This document shows positions 11,501 to 21,734 of a stretch of 64,000 bases of DNA, piece after piece. Below the pieces are notes generated by a model that worked only from the letters and a program-made list of their open reading frames with translations, ran no database searches and was not told where the DNA came from. The stretch is taken from assembly GCA_019828595.1 (NCBI GenBank), contig JAHQRK010000012.1:1054001-1118000 (forward strand), read 5' to 3'. Position numbers and translations under genes: made by a program. Within the stretch, counting starts at the first letter, position 1. Every line of letters begins with the position of its first letter. The DNA comes from Aphanomyces cochlioides. Its lineage: Eukaryota; Oomycota; Saprolegniomycetes; Saprolegniales; Verrucalvaceae.

Positions 11501-11836
11501 TCGTTATGCGCGTTTGAAGGGAGTCCCGGCGTCCAATTTGGTAGCTGAGAATGTCAGGATGGCCTGGACGGGTCAGGAGGATAGGAATAATGAGGAGAGA
11601 TCCAAGTGGGATGTGGATGGCATGGATGCCCTGAGGGAGTTGGCTGCATGCTCGACCGAGAGGATGTAATAGCAGCGGGAGCGGATCGAGGCGTCGTTGG
11701 ACTGATGCCGGCGTCATATTTTCCTGAAAGGGCTGTCTGGTCGACCACGGAATGGTGGATTGGCGAAAGGCCAGCCGGGGAGGCTGCGGGGTAAGAGCAA
11801 TCGATGACCATATAGGCTCAGCATGAATAGTCTCAA
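8535..11836 (-). mobile_element. 5'-truncated LINE-type retrotransposon with 17-bp target-site duplication
   Basis: The 17-mer agcatgaatagtctcaa occurs at 8535-8551 and at 11820-11836, flanking the insert 8552-11819. On the minus strand the insert ends in taa/caa triplets (complement of ttgttattgttatta just after 8551), a simple-repeat tail as in many LINEs. A variable long target duplication, a tail and an RNase H in the ORF all point to target-primed retrotransposition. The RT and endonuclease parts are missing, as expected for 5' truncation. Confidence 0.82.
8732..11815 (-). pseudogene. LINE ORF remnant: PHD-like zinc finger, RNase H, long unknown C-terminal region
   Basis: Minus-strand reading begins without RT. 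At about 11140-11240 it shows a Cys/His cluster spaced C-x2-C-x8-C-x2-C-x4-H-x2-C-x18-C-x2-H, close to a PHD finger. RNase H follows: DGSV...ASGSWS (about 10950-11010), then after a frame change at a C7 run (about 10915) TSTRCEAHSLLYGL and ICDNQAAI. Unlike usual LINEs, about 600 codons follow RNase H, down to 8732, in pieces (in-frame TGA at 10591 and at 10336, frame change near 9250). This part has WW-, HH- and P-rich sequence such as GWWIDATYQPYP and DFLHDQFPTIYNAPLGW. I do not recognise it. Confidence 0.62.
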
Positions 11837-12015
11837 CAATTTGTTCGATTGGAAAGGTCAGTCCACTCGAGAGAACTTTCCATTTCATTTTCTACATTCC
11901 AAATGCTCGCTCGACAATAATGCCTGCTTTCGAGTGTCTATCCCTTAGTCGGCGACGGATTCGATGCAAAAATGGATCGCAATTTACCTACAATTTTCAA
12001 TATTAAACTGTTAAC

Positions 12016-13826
12016 ATACCACTCCGTCCCAAAAGTCTGTAGAGTTTCAACTTGTTTCCACCCGGAATTTGGTTGTCTTTAGCGGATTGTTTCCAATTAT
12101 AGACCAATCGAAAGCTTTGAAGTCTGGCATTTTCAAAATATCAATATTTCACTTCAAATCTCTATGGAACTCAAGATACAAGTGAATAAAAATTGTCACT
12201 CCGGGGAAAAATTTCGGCCTCAGCATTTTCTATTCTGATATTTTGAATATATTTAACAACATATCTTTAACAACATACAGAATGTTCCGCTACCGTTTAT
12301 AATTCATTTTATAAACTTGACGCTTCGGTAAATTTCTTTAGTCCCGATACATTTTAGGCGCAAAAAAACTATCTCACCGGTCTTGAATATTGTATGATTC
12401 AGAACCACAACATGGCTCAAAACTATAAATTACTTGAGGTTATTAAACCTCACATCTTTAATTCCCATAAGTATTGTGCACTTTCAAATGGAACGCAAAC
12501 CCGGTGCGGAGCTCGCCATCGCAACGAAGTTTGGCATCCTCTACACCCTAAATGCCGTCGCCATCGACAATGAATTGCCTCGCGGCGCTTTGGCAAGAGT
12601 TGCGGCTCAGTTTCGCTGCCACGCCACTACTGTTGCTAATCTGTGGAAAGCCAACAAAACAAAATCAACAGCTCACATGAGCTTCCACAACTCATATCAA
12701 AGCATCGCCCAGGTCGGCCGCCCATCTCTAATGACGAAATTTTGACTGTCGTGTCAAACATCGAGCTTGAAGACAGACAGAACATTCGCAGTCTTGCACA
12801 TCGAGCTGGCTTTTCAAAGTCGACGCTCCATCGTCGCGATCAAGATGGCACGTTGCAGCATCGCAAGTCCAACCTCAAGCCAGCTCTCACACCACAGCAC
12901 ATGAAATCTAGGGTAGAATTCTGCCTTAAGAGAGTAATAGAAAGTGATGACCCAATGGTGTTTTGTGATTTCGACAACACCATTCACGTTGACGAAAAAT
13001 GGTTTTTATGGATACACCCACGCGGGGATATTATGTTGCGCCGAATGAAATGTTGCCCCCACGTCAAGGAAACAGCAAGCGCTTTATTGGTCAAGTCATG
13101 TTTTTTGACGCTGTAGCTCGGCCTCGATTTGACAAGCATCGAAACAAAATTTTTGATGGGAAATTGGGAATCTGGCCATTTGTGGCTCAAGTACCTCCAA
13201 GAACCCCCCTGCTGGAACACTTGAGACGCGAAATGTATCTGTTGACAGCGCCGCTTATCGAGAAATGCTCTTGAATAACTTGTTGCCGGCAATTCTCGAT
13301 AAGTGGCCAAGAGATATCAAGACTATTCGATTGCAGCAGGACAATGCTCCCGTACATGTGAAACAAGGATTGTTTTGGTGTGGTCATGGCCTTACAATTG
13401 TTGGTGAGAATCAACCTCCAAGAAGCCCTGATCTGAACTTGCTGGACCTTGGGTTTTTTACTTCTATACAAGCCTTACAGCAAACAAGAGTCTCAAAGAC
13501 TCATGATGCGCTCATTCGCAATGTCGAACTGGCATTCCAAGAGCTCCAGCCAAAGACATTGGATAATGTCTTTTATTCTTGGATGCTGTGCATGGAGCAA
13601 GTTATGCTATGCGGCGGAAATAATGACTACAAGATTCCTCATATAGGAAAGGATCGTTTGCGGCGTGTAGATTCTTTGCCTCGTCAGCTTGAATGCTCCA
13701 GTGAAGCAGTCTCAAAGGCTCACGAGGTACTGCTTTAAGGTAAAATAAAATAGTGTCTGCAGTATTTCATTAAATTTGGCTCAGAATTTTGGCGAAACTC
13801 TACAGACTTTCGGGACGGAATGGGAC
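12016..13826 (+). mobile_element. Tc1/mariner element with conserved terminal inverted repeats
   Basis: Inverted repeats of 26 bp (tccgtcccaaaagtctgtag... at 12023-12048, complement at 13794-13819) differ at one position. The outermost few bases differ between ends (ccac against tcccat), and TA is visible only on the left (12016-12017). The element lies within the piggyBac-type element. Confidence 0.82.
12488..13738 (+). pseudogene. mariner transposase, three frame changes
   Basis: The start is ATG 12488 (MERKPGAELAIATKFG). A helix-turn-helix region follows (VAAQFRCHATTVANLW), then the GRPP-type linker and a second HTH (RSLAHRAGFSKSTLHR). The catalytic core shows IHVDEKWF (first Asp), QQDNAPVH (second Asp) and PPRSPDLNLLDLGFF (third Asp), i.e. 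a D,D,D mariner-type triad. It ends at TAA 13738. Frame changes lie near 12650-12700, 13000-13010 and 13265, so no functional protein can be made. Catalytic residues are otherwise retained, indicating moderate age. Confidence 0.8.
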
Positions 13827-13829
13827 ATG

Positions 13830-14883
13830 TTGAACCGACACAAGAAACAACGAGTTCTAGTTTCAGAGTACATTGGCAAGTGATCGGCAGGATGATGGAA
13901 TCGACATTTAGGCAAGTCGGCCATTTTAGTTCTAATGTATGCAGTTTGTTGAGGTGCGATTGGCCTGTCTAGTGCAAAAGCTGACTGACGCGTCGCTTCC
14001 GTGTCACACCATCGCCAGAAGCACCACGAATGAGTGCCCAAGCAAGATCTAAACGAAAGTCTTTGTGGCTAGATTTGCCTGGCTTCACTTTCCGAAACAT
14101 TGTGAAAACATTAACAACCACAGTATCAAGCAGCCAAAAGAAAAGAGGCATCCAGTTCGATATGTTTTGAGCTGTAATACGTAGTAGCTCCGATACTGAT
14201 CACAGATGTCGACATTGTTCATGGAGTGGTCATAATCCGAGGAATTTCAAGCAATTTTCTACATTGATCTCCAAAGACTTTTCGTACGGTATTTGCCTTG
14301 GTTGGTGTCTCTCTAGGGCGCCGTCTATCTCGTTCTATGAACCATTCAGGGCCATTTACGTGATGAATTGTCGATAGCGTTTGAACAGGATCATTATCCA
14401 TCCAAAACACGACCAAAACACTACCAACATCCATGAATTTCAATGTTTTCCAGTCGACTTTTAAACATTTCTTGCCACAAAATTTCATTTCCTTTGGATA
14501 CAACTTAGAGTTTGAACGGACTGTTCCACAATTACCAATACCAATACCTCTTAAATACTCGAACAAAGGGATAGTTGAGTAGAAATTGTCCATAAAGATA
14601 TTGAACTGCTTTCGTGAAAATGGCAGTGACTTTGCCAAGTGAACTACAATTGCCCGAGTGTTATTTAAAGTTGTAATGGGTTCAACAGCTGATTTTTCAA
14701 TTCTTGAAATGAATTCAAATGAAAAACAATATACATGACCACAAAGTGATATGACTTTGAAGTCCTCAGAAATAGGCTTGTTTTTAATGCGTACTGTATG
14801 GGAGGCCCTGTGAACCGAATCATCATTTCATCAACGCTCAAGTCGGTCTCTGGGACATAATATCGTTGGAGATTAGTTTTCAA
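13830..14883 (-). pseudogene. piggyBac transposase C-terminal half
   Basis: Minus-strand pieces read YYVPETDLSVDEMMIRFTG (about 14830-14883), then after a frame change LPFSRKQFNIFMDNFYST and GIGNCGTVRSN (14400-14640), and later PADHLPMYS with TRCFLCRFN (13830-13880). DEMM, MDNFY and the Cys-rich end are diagnostic of piggyBac transposases. The Cys-rich tail is cut by the mariner insertion. No N-terminal domain is present upstream within the inverted repeats. Confidence 0.78.
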
Positions 14884-15829
14884 ATTTGATGCTAATTAGG
14901 TTTCCACCAATCGTTGTTGTTCAAATTTTATGATTAAAAATGACTTGAAATTTCATTTGTGATGCAAATTTGCATCAGCCTCCGACTAAGGGATAGTTAA
15001 AAATCTCCTTTGCTGTTTGCGGCCTATTTCATCGATCCGTGTCCCATTCACGAAGATGATACCGTTGACTGCGAAACGGGGTCAACACTGACGTTGTTAG
15101 GCGAAACCCAGCGTCTGCTAGATAGAAACAACCTTCGGGAATCGTTGCTTCAAAGTTGCTACGGTCCATGACAAATCCATCTGATGCACAACCTTATTCG
15201 TAATAATTAAGCCAGCATAACATGTTTCTATTACCTTCGACACCAGCATACAACGCTATAAAGAGCCCACAATGTGATGGTACAACGATCGCTACATGTG
15301 TCCCGTCAATTGCTCCAATACAATTTCAAAGAGCGTCTTTTTGACTTTGCTGTACGATCGTTCTAATGTGGATCGTAGCCGTAGAAATGATGCTTGACAA
15401 GCGCGGTCAGAATTGATTTGATGCCAATCTTGCGGTAAATGCTCAGTTGGCTAAATGACTGTCGCTGGAATAATTGTTCTTCGAGCCTCACAGTCGACCC
15501 AGTAGCTAGGCATTGCAAAGTAACCAGGACTACAACTCTAGGATCCATGCGTGGAAGTATATGGAGTGAACATAACCCTACAAGCATGTCGTAAGTTGTC
15601 AAGGTAGAGACGACAGCCACCCTGTGAAAGCTGATTTTGTAGCTCGAGAAAGTCAACGAATGCATAAAGTAGCCGGATAAAACGTTGCTCGCGAGATTCC
15701 TCATCGTTTGTGTCTGTCGTTCGCATACAACGCTATGGCATTGCTGGCCAGGCTCATCACGAACCCAATTATGACTTCGTCTTCATCCATGCCTCGCATT
15801 CCAAAATTCGATGAAGTGAAACACGCACT

Positions 15830-16710
15830 GGCTCTCTTGACTCACTGGTGAATAGGTGAAAAAAAAATTCGATATTTTATGGGACAATGGTTTTGGGTCA
15901 TTGTATCAGTACCCCATTTAGATTATTTTCGTGTTTGATGATCCCCCAATTTTTGCTCTACTTTCGAGAACTATGTGGTTTTGGGATAACTAGGATTTGA
16001 CACATGTCAGTAGCGCTTGATTTGACGAAAGCGATCGCGAATCATGAAATCACAAAAGGGGTATCGAGGAAATTTATTGTCGATTTTCCAACAATCCAAA
16101 GGAGGTGATACAGAAAAGACTCTCATGTCCAAAACAATTCCAATCCCCACACAAACTTCGTTGAATGAGATCGGGTTCCAGTCAATCGCACCACTTTTTG
16201 CTGCGTAGAGTTTGGTGTTTGTTACAATCAATTCCATATCATGGTCAGTAATGGGTAAATGAAACAAGCTCAGAGGGGTAACAATGTCACGACGTATTTA
16301 TAGTTGTAGATGCGGAAATGAGCTAGCCGCCCTTTCGGTGTGTACATCTTTTTACCTTCAAGTTGGGAAGGTCAGAAGCTCAAGTGGGAGGTTGTTGGGT
16401 TCTGTCTGAGACTTGTCCACCATCTCGTTTTCGGAGTCGCTGTCGGTATTGCCTGTGATGTCTTCCATCAAAAGGCGGTGCATGGTTGATATTACACGCA
16501 TAGTATCCAAGTCATATGTCGAGTCGTCGACACATGGTTGACCGCTGGAGTCGCTCATTTTCGCTGAATACGTTACGCTGTCGTTTCAAACGCAATTGAT
16601 CATAATCAATTATTATTGGCTGGAATGTCTGTATTTCACTGATCTAATCAGATTTTCAGTGGGGCAATGGCTTTGGGACAATGTAGCGATGTCCCAAAAC
16701 CCAAAAATTC
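15830..16710. repeat. Remnant flanked by similar tgggacaatgg-type motifs
   Basis: The motif tgggacaatggttttgggtc near 15880 and tggggcaatggctttgggac near 16660 are nearly the same and bracket the piggyBac N-terminal fragment. The right one continues into a near-palindrome, tttgggaca...tgtcccaaa. They may be the ends of a second piggyBac-like element, but their relation as direct or inverted repeats is unclear. Confidence 0.35.
16007..16558 (-). pseudogene. piggyBac transposase N-terminal fragment (second copy)
   Basis: ATG 16558 opens an acidic Ser/Asp/Glu-rich leader (66 codons). A frame change leads to TNTKLYAAKSGAIDW, then FNEVCVGIGIVLDMRVFSV and FMIRDRFRQIKRY, ending at 16007. Q/W-rich 'LYA..G..DW' and 'RDRF..I.RY' are typical of the piggyBac N-terminal half. 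It lies outside the Harbinger remains, so it is either a separate copy or a displaced part of the same family. Confidence 0.65.
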
Positions 16711-16757
16711 GTGTTCGGTGAAACTATCAAAAACCTGATTTTCTGCCCTTTTCCATA

Positions 16758-16858
16758 GGGTGCGTTCGGCGACGAAACTCAGTTTTTTATATCAGGTTTT
16801 TGACGATAATGGAGTTTTGGGTCAAACGCCACGTAAACCTGAGTTTCTGGCCGAACAC
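16758..16858. repeat. Short MITE with about 19-bp inverted repeats
   Basis: gttcggcgacgaaactcag (16764-16782) is the near complement of ctgagtttctggccgaacac (16839-16858). There is no coding capacity. The same terminal words recur at 17290-17440. Confidence 0.6.
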
Positions 16859-16962
16859 AATTTGAGATTCCACAATGAACACCTTTGAAACCTCCCTTTC
16901 ACATCTAATACACTCTATAATATGATTAAAAGTCGTCTACTTGATAGCATAACCGCGATTTT

Positions 16963-17124
16963 CTATTTTAAAGTCATCACGTTGGGTGGCCAGAACATGG
17001 ATTGCCCGACGTCATCGGCTAAATGTCGCACTTCGTCGTCCGATTCATCGTCGTTTTCATACATGGCAATGGCATAGCTAGCCATGCCAAGGACTAGCGC
17101 CACAGCGGTGTTTGTGTCATCCAT
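16963..17124 (-). pseudogene. Second Harbinger transposase N-terminal fragment
   Basis: ATG 17124 opens MDDTNTAVALVLGMASYAIA, which parallels the start of the Harbinger transposase at 15790 (GFVMSLASNAIA). It continues with an acidic NDDESDDEVRHLADD segment to a stop at 16963. Only the first 54 codons remain. The family assignment comes from the similarity to the copy at 15790. Confidence 0.5.
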
Positions 17125-17219
17125 GCGAAATGTCTGCGAAAATTGATTGTGCGTCACCACACCACATGATTTAGAACTGGCTCTTACAGCTCACTGCTCT
17201 CGAGGTAGAAATAATAACT

Positions 17220-17450
17220 CTGGTTTTTGTTGGGTCATTGACCTGGGGCATCTTCTCAATGGCCCGGACCAAATCAAATTCGTGTTCGCTCTTCACGCGA
17301 AAAACCTGGGTTTTCAACCGTTTTCCATATGTTTTGGTCCAAAAACCTGAGTTGATCTCGTCGCCGAACACAGCCTTATGTTTTGACCCAAAAACCTGGG
17401 TTGATCTCATCACCGAACAGGGCCTAAAGACCTTCCGAAATTCATGTTTG
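17220..17450. repeat. Tandem MITE-end units
   Basis: Words such as aaaaacctgrgttgatctc and accgaaca are repeated about 60 bp apart (17341-17360 and 17391-17410). They match the internal edge of the MITE at 16758, suggesting stacked or internally duplicated MITE copies. Confidence 0.5.
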
Positions 17451-17553
17451 GCCCGCATCAAATCTCAGATCGGATCTGAATCTGAATCTAACATGTTGCG
17501 TTTCCGAAAACTCTGAATCACTTGACGTGAGTACATTAACGCAATTTCACTCC

Positions 17554-17729
17554 CCCATTTGTGGCTCTTTGGCAAGCTGATCAATAGTACAATACCTCAT
17601 GATGTGCTTGATGAAAGGATCAACCAAGGACAAAGAACTGAAGACTACCAAGTCCTCGAGGCGCTCGCTGACTCTAAAGCCATTGAAGTGCTGGAGCTGA
17701 ATGAAGATCTACAAGTTGACGGTGATTAG
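17554..17729 (+). other. Short open segment ending in TAG 17727-17729
   Basis: About 58 codons are open without ATG (LWLFGKLINSTIPHDVLDER ... LEALADSKAIEVLELNEDL). The composition is protein-like and acidic at the end. It could be the last exon of a lost gene or transposon remnant. I do not recognise it. Confidence 0.3.
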
Positions 17730-19003
17730 ATCAGTTGATAATGCACGATTCATACCTTTTGTTTTTCACCGTCAACCACCCTCAATGTGATTGTCGTGAG
17801 TTCAGTGACTCATCGGAATACCAAAGTCAAGATGCACACGCCGGTATCCGGCCCAGCAATACCAATAGGCGAGGCCCAGTGGGCATTCCTATGGCTACTG
17901 GGAGCGCGGGCCATTTGACGAGGCACCCCTTGTAGACTGAAATCCGTACAGTAGTGCCAATTCGCAACCACAAGGAGGGTGGTAACCGGATATGTTATCC
18001 GGATGCACACAACAGAGCAAATGACAAAATCTCGGACACCTCATAGTGTTTATTTATGATGATTGACCCCAGACATTCATTCCAACTGTTAGTTTATCAA
18101 TTTTACTACAAAAAACATAAACGTTTATAATAGCTTTATAAGTTTCTACAAACATATACAAGAACAGCTTGAATTTCTCCTCAGCATTGATATACTATAT
18201 TTAATAATATTTGTCTATTCAACGGTTATATAAATAACCAGAGGTTTTCTGATTTCTTCAAGAATGGTGTGTCTCACCATTTCCGACTTAACAAATCATC
18301 TACGGTATTACATTTAAGAGTCATTAGATTCCACGTTGTCCTCATACAGCCCCATTACGCCACATTTCCTCGTCATATGGCTATCTTAACGCTTCCTACT
18401 CATACCCCATAGAACTACTGGTTCCCCCCGACTTTGGAACGAGCAAATTTAAATAATCTGTATAATTTTTTAATATCATTTAAGAAAGGAATTTCAAATC
18501 ATTAAATCGTGCCTTCGAAAATTTATACTTTTGTAACTTGATATACTGTTAAAACCTTATTTTTGTTACAATCTCGACTATGTATTTCTACAGGATAATT
18601 AGTTTTTAGAGGAAAATGTCTATCTATTAGATAGAGATTTGACTTTACTTTCTAAATAGGGTCTCCGAAAACTCTAATCACCACCAGGCAATTTGAAGAT
18701 TAGATTGCAGTCAATTCTAACTGATGTGCGGAAGTCTCCCCCTCCCCCTTTTTCGCACTCTAACGGGGACACCTAAGCCACGGACTTCAAACAAGAATGT
18801 TAATGCTTTCATTCATTCATGTAAAGAAATGTGCTGCGTTGAGTGTTGAGGGATCAATCACACGACTGAGCCATCTCCACCCAGTAGTTAAAATTATAAG
18901 CCAGTGGCCAGTAGTTAAATTTATGAAAAATTTCCCGATGAATTTGCATAATCGTTTGCTCATAAGAGAACGCCAGCATTACAGTAGTACCAAATCTTGG
19001 AAT
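17730..19003. other. AT-rich intergenic stretch, no gene seen
   Basis: Stop codons are frequent in all frames and no motif stands out. A short inverted pair (ccggtatcc near 17840, ggataacatatccgg near 17985-18002) is too small to call an element. Confidence 0.5.
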
Positions 19004-20455
19004 TTAGCATGAAGAACGGCGGGTATCGTGGAGAGTACCATCGCGGAGGATCGTGCCAACGTTGACGCGACCGTAGCCGAAGCGGTTGTTGGGCCATGCA
19101 GTGTCTTTCACACCAGCACAGTTTGGTGCACCAGGTAATGTCTTGTTGCGGTACTTACCGACGTTATTCCAAATAGTGGGTTCGGTCGTGTTCAATGGAC
19201 TTTGATCCGTTGTGGCAGTCAAATATTTGTAGACTTGATCGTAACTCATCGTGGGATCGACACTCTTGAGAATAGCTACGACACCAGCGACATGGGGAGC
19301 TGCCATCGAGGTACCGGCCTCTTCAATATAAGACGAGTCGGAAGTGATGTCCGCAGAGAGAGTAAAGAAACCAGGTGCCGACACGTCAGGTTTGACATAA
19401 GCAGGTCCATTGTTAAGTTCAGGGCCCTTGGACGAAAAGTAGGCAAGGAGATTAGGTTCGTTATCATACGAACCAATAGCACCGACACCAATCACATTTC
19501 TGTAACCACCAGGGCTTCCGACAGTGCCACAAGCAGGACCTTCGTTGCCGTTGGAGAACACTGGGATAATACCAGCAGCCCTCCAGGCAGCCACGGCATC
19601 TTCATACCAAGGATCGAATCCTGATGAGCCCCAGCTGTTATTGATTACATGAGGTCCCTTCTTGCAGTCAGCACCAGTACCATCGGGCTTCGTGGGACAC
19701 AACATGAATTGAGCGCACTGGAGCAGGCTCTCGTCATCTCCACTGCCACCGTACAGTCCCATGCATGCGATCCACTTGGCACCTGGAGCAACCCCAATAC
19801 CGTTGCTGCCGACCATCGTCCCAATAGTGTGAGATCCGTGGCCATCCGAGTCCCAGGGCAACGAAGTACCATTGTAAGGATCGAACCAACCAAGTTCAGA
19901 ACGCCAGTTGTTCTTGATAGCTTCGTGGGTGTACAAGGCACCAGTGTCGATCGAGCCCACGATGACGCCAGTGCCGTTGTAGTACTTCCAGATCGATGGC
20001 GCACCAATTGTTTCGACACCCCATTCGTTCTTACCGGCTTCACGAGCAGCCTCCTTGTCATTCTTCAGGATTTCAAACGAGACATCGGCGGCGTTCAAGT
20101 CAACATATGTGACGGAGTTCGAAGCAGATAGCTTGTCAACAGTCTCTTTGGTAGCCTGAGGGAGGTAGAACGCACCGCCAATCCACAAAGGCTTGGCATC
20201 CTTGACATCGACGACACCAGACAACGTCTTCAAGTTTTCTTCGGACGCTTTGTTCAAGAAGTCGTAGACGAATTGACGTGGGTCGGACGAAGCAGCAGCT
20301 CCCTTTTCCAAAGCAGCAATGTCCAATTTGACCTTGACAATGACCGGGGCTGTGATGACAGATTCGGTATTGGTTTCGAAGAGTCGATTGAGGCGGACAG
20401 CAACCTTGTCGGCGGCAGCGGCAGCTGCAAGAACGAGTACGTGCGTGGCTTTCAT
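19004..20455 (-). CDS. Secreted subtilisin-like serine protease (S8), copy 1
   Basis: This is an intronless ORF of 483 aa from ATG 20455. That start is chosen because it gives a signal peptide (MKATHVLVLAAAAAADKVAV) matching the starts of the two paralogues; the frame is open further upstream. A propeptide spans about residues 20-130. The catalytic domain shows Asp in GSIDTGALYTHEA, His in GHGSHTIGTMVG, the oxyanion Asn in INNSWGSSG and Ser in AGTSMAAPHVAG, so the full S8 triad is present. It is expected to be secreted and self-processed, cutting host or substrate protein outside the cell. Several NxT/S sites and paired Cys suggest an extracellular protein. Its N-terminal half is almost identical to copy 3. 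Confidence 0.93.
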   Translation of the reverse strand: MKATHVLVLAAAAAADKVAVRLNRLFETNTESVITAPVIVKVKLDIAALEKGAAASSDPRQFVYDFLNKASEENLKTLSGVVDVKDAKPLWIGGAFYLPQATKETVDKLSASNSVTYVDLNAADVSFEILKNDKEAAREAGKNEWGVETIGAPSIWKYYNGTGVIVGSIDTGALYTHEAIKNNWRSELGWFDPYNGTSLPWDSDGHGSHTIGTMVGSNGIGVAPGAKWIACMGLYGGSGDDESLLQCAQFMLCPTKPDGTGADCKKGPHVINNSWGSSGFDPWYEDAVAAWRAAGIIPVFSNGNEGPACGTVGSPGGYRNVIGVGAIGSYDNEPNLLAYFSSKGPELNNGPAYVKPDVSAPGFFTLSADITSDSSYIEEAGTSMAAPHVAGVVAILKSVDPTMSYDQVYKYLTATTDQSPLNTTEPTIWNNVGKYRNKTLPGAPNCAGVKDTAWPNNRFGYGRVNVGTILRDGTLHDTRRSSC

Positions 20456-21085
20456 CTTCCAAGTGGAGGTAGCTGTTGAGGAAATCGAAAAGTGATTCAT
20501 ACTTGGACTCAAAGGAGTAAAATCTGGTGACACATACACTTCAAGGTTAGAAACACTTGCGAGGTAATGCGATACGTTGTCATCGGCCACGCACTTGCTA
20601 GATGCGCGCTTTCACGTGCTACTGCACGATGTATGGAGTTTTCTCTGCTTTGGAGGGAATCAACTCGAACGTGACTACAGCAGCTCTAAGATGAGACCTG
20701 ACGTGTCTGATTAGCCACCGCCTTGGTTTTGGAGTTGCCATTGAGTCCTTGGCATGTTATTTGCACCGTATTGAGGTATACCCAGTGCAACTAATTTGTC
20801 ACAGGTAGAATACGTAGTATTACATACACCAATAATAACAGCATTGAATGTTGAATTGCGGCCATTGATGCACCGCCTGTGAACGATTGTGAAGCTGGAA
20901 ATAGTCTCAATGAACTACAGTACCACAGCACTTAGGTTCTAATTGCCTTGAATGGCGGATTTTCTAATGAATACTCCGGAGTAAGGTTTACGGGTGCAAG
21001 CAATTGTTATAGAGAAGGGTTGTCGTTAACTTTTCATAAGTTGCTGGTCTTTCAATACCTTCTCGATCCTTGCTGGTGAGCGAAA
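20456..21085. other. Upstream region of subtilisin copy 1, no gene seen
   Basis: The minus frame stays open to 20590 but lacks a signal peptide when extended. I see no clear TATA or CCAAT box. It is not obviously related to the conserved upstream blocks of copies 2 and 3. Confidence 0.4.
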
Positions 21086-21480
21086 TTACAAATCGTTTGG
21101 CAGCCTAGTCTCACATACATACACGTTGCTTGTTGTAACCAAGTCCTTCTCACGACAACTGTTGAGAGTCACATCGTAGAGCAAACCTATACTATTAATA
21201 GTATTGAACTTCGGTGCGCCGCAACTCGAACTGGCAAGAGAGAGGTTTCGCAAGGATTCACGCAGTTTCCAGCATTTGCTATTCCTTGTCATGGACGGGC
21301 TTCATCTTCGAAACTCTGCCACATATCCACGTACTTTCATATTTTCCAAAAAAAGTTGTCGGACATTTCAATTCCACCTTGAATTCCTTCTCGATGACCA
21401 TTCGATTTGATGCATCGGGTGTGAGTAGGCTGCCGCTCGACAAACGAATTGATCTCTTCAAGAGTCGCTCATAAGATGCA
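21086..21480. repeat. Degenerate repeat, partner of 6300-6560
   Basis: This is the same ordered set of words as at 6300-6560, more complete here at its right end (gttgtcggacatttcaattccacc). Minus-strand peptides are broken by stops. Confidence 0.5.
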
Positions 21481-21734
21481 TATCTTAAGGTGACTTGCCT
21501 TGTCTCGTTCCATAACACTGATAGTTATGAAGCGGTAGCTACTGATCATTGACGATACAGAATAAGGATAGCCCTATTGCAATGTGTCGAGGTGGCAAGG
21601 AGCGCTGTCATCCACTTGCAGGACCCTGAGCTATTGTGCGAGGATATAGTACTCATCGTCACCAAGCCAGCGGCGTATTTGCCTCTGAAAATGAAACAGC
21701 GGGGCGTTCTTGTGACTCATTCATAAAGTACACG

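Larger units (their letters stand above)
11938..14996 (-). mobile_element. piggyBac-type element inserted in the Harbinger transposase
   Basis: Perfect 15-bp terminal inverted repeats (ctatcccttagtcgg at 11938-11952, its complement at 14982-14996) bound the element. Subterminal sequences are also related (gatgcaaa). TTAA follows the right repeat at 14997-15000, as for piggyBac, but the left flank is gtgt. Inside is a C-terminal piggyBac transposase remnant and a mariner. The N-terminal half of the transposase is absent, so this was already a deleted copy. Confidence 0.72.
8257..15790 (-). pseudogene. Harbinger DDE transposase in three pieces (15790-14997, 11937-11837, 8551-8257)
   Basis: Reading on the minus strand, the first piece starts at ATG 15790 (MDEDEVIIGFVMSLASNAIA). 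It goes on through a degraded region to IGAIDGTH, a usual context for the first catalytic Asp, and then YLADAGF...LLTPF-like sequence. The second piece gives GIIVERAFGM and KMKWKVL (third acidic residue region, E in VERAFG). The third gives CAALHNFANEF and ends near WRENVARQM. These are landmarks of the DDE_Tnp_4 family. Several stops and frameshifts occur inside piece one. The breaks between pieces coincide exactly with the LINE and piggyBac-type insertions. Confidence 0.68.
7560..15830. mobile_element. Composite Harbinger element interrupted by a LINE, a piggyBac-type element and a mariner
   Basis: Two convergent gene remains define the element: a Myb/SANT-like gene on the plus strand (7610-8307), and a DDE transposase on the minus strand whose pieces lie at 15790-14997, 11937-11837 and 8551-8257. 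Deleting the insertions 8552-11836 and 11938-14996 joins the transposase pieces in frame: ...ETIHA + CAALHNF across the first gap, and ...AKEIF + HSKAG across the second. PIF/Harbinger elements typically carry this pair of genes. I could not fix the outer terminal repeats, so the outer coordinates are approximate. Confidence 0.72.

Noticed and set aside
11938..14996. Clean TTAA duplication for the piggyBac-type element
   Set aside because: TTAA is present only at the right end (14997-15000); the left flank is gtgt, so a duplication cannot be claimed.
18000..18780. AT-rich stretch as replication origin or centromere-like DNA
   Set aside because: Only base composition supports it; no repeats or motifs were seen.
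20455..20590. Upstream start of subtilisin copy 1 giving 528 aa
   Set aside because: The extension removes the N-terminal signal peptide that all three paralogues share at the downstream ATG.
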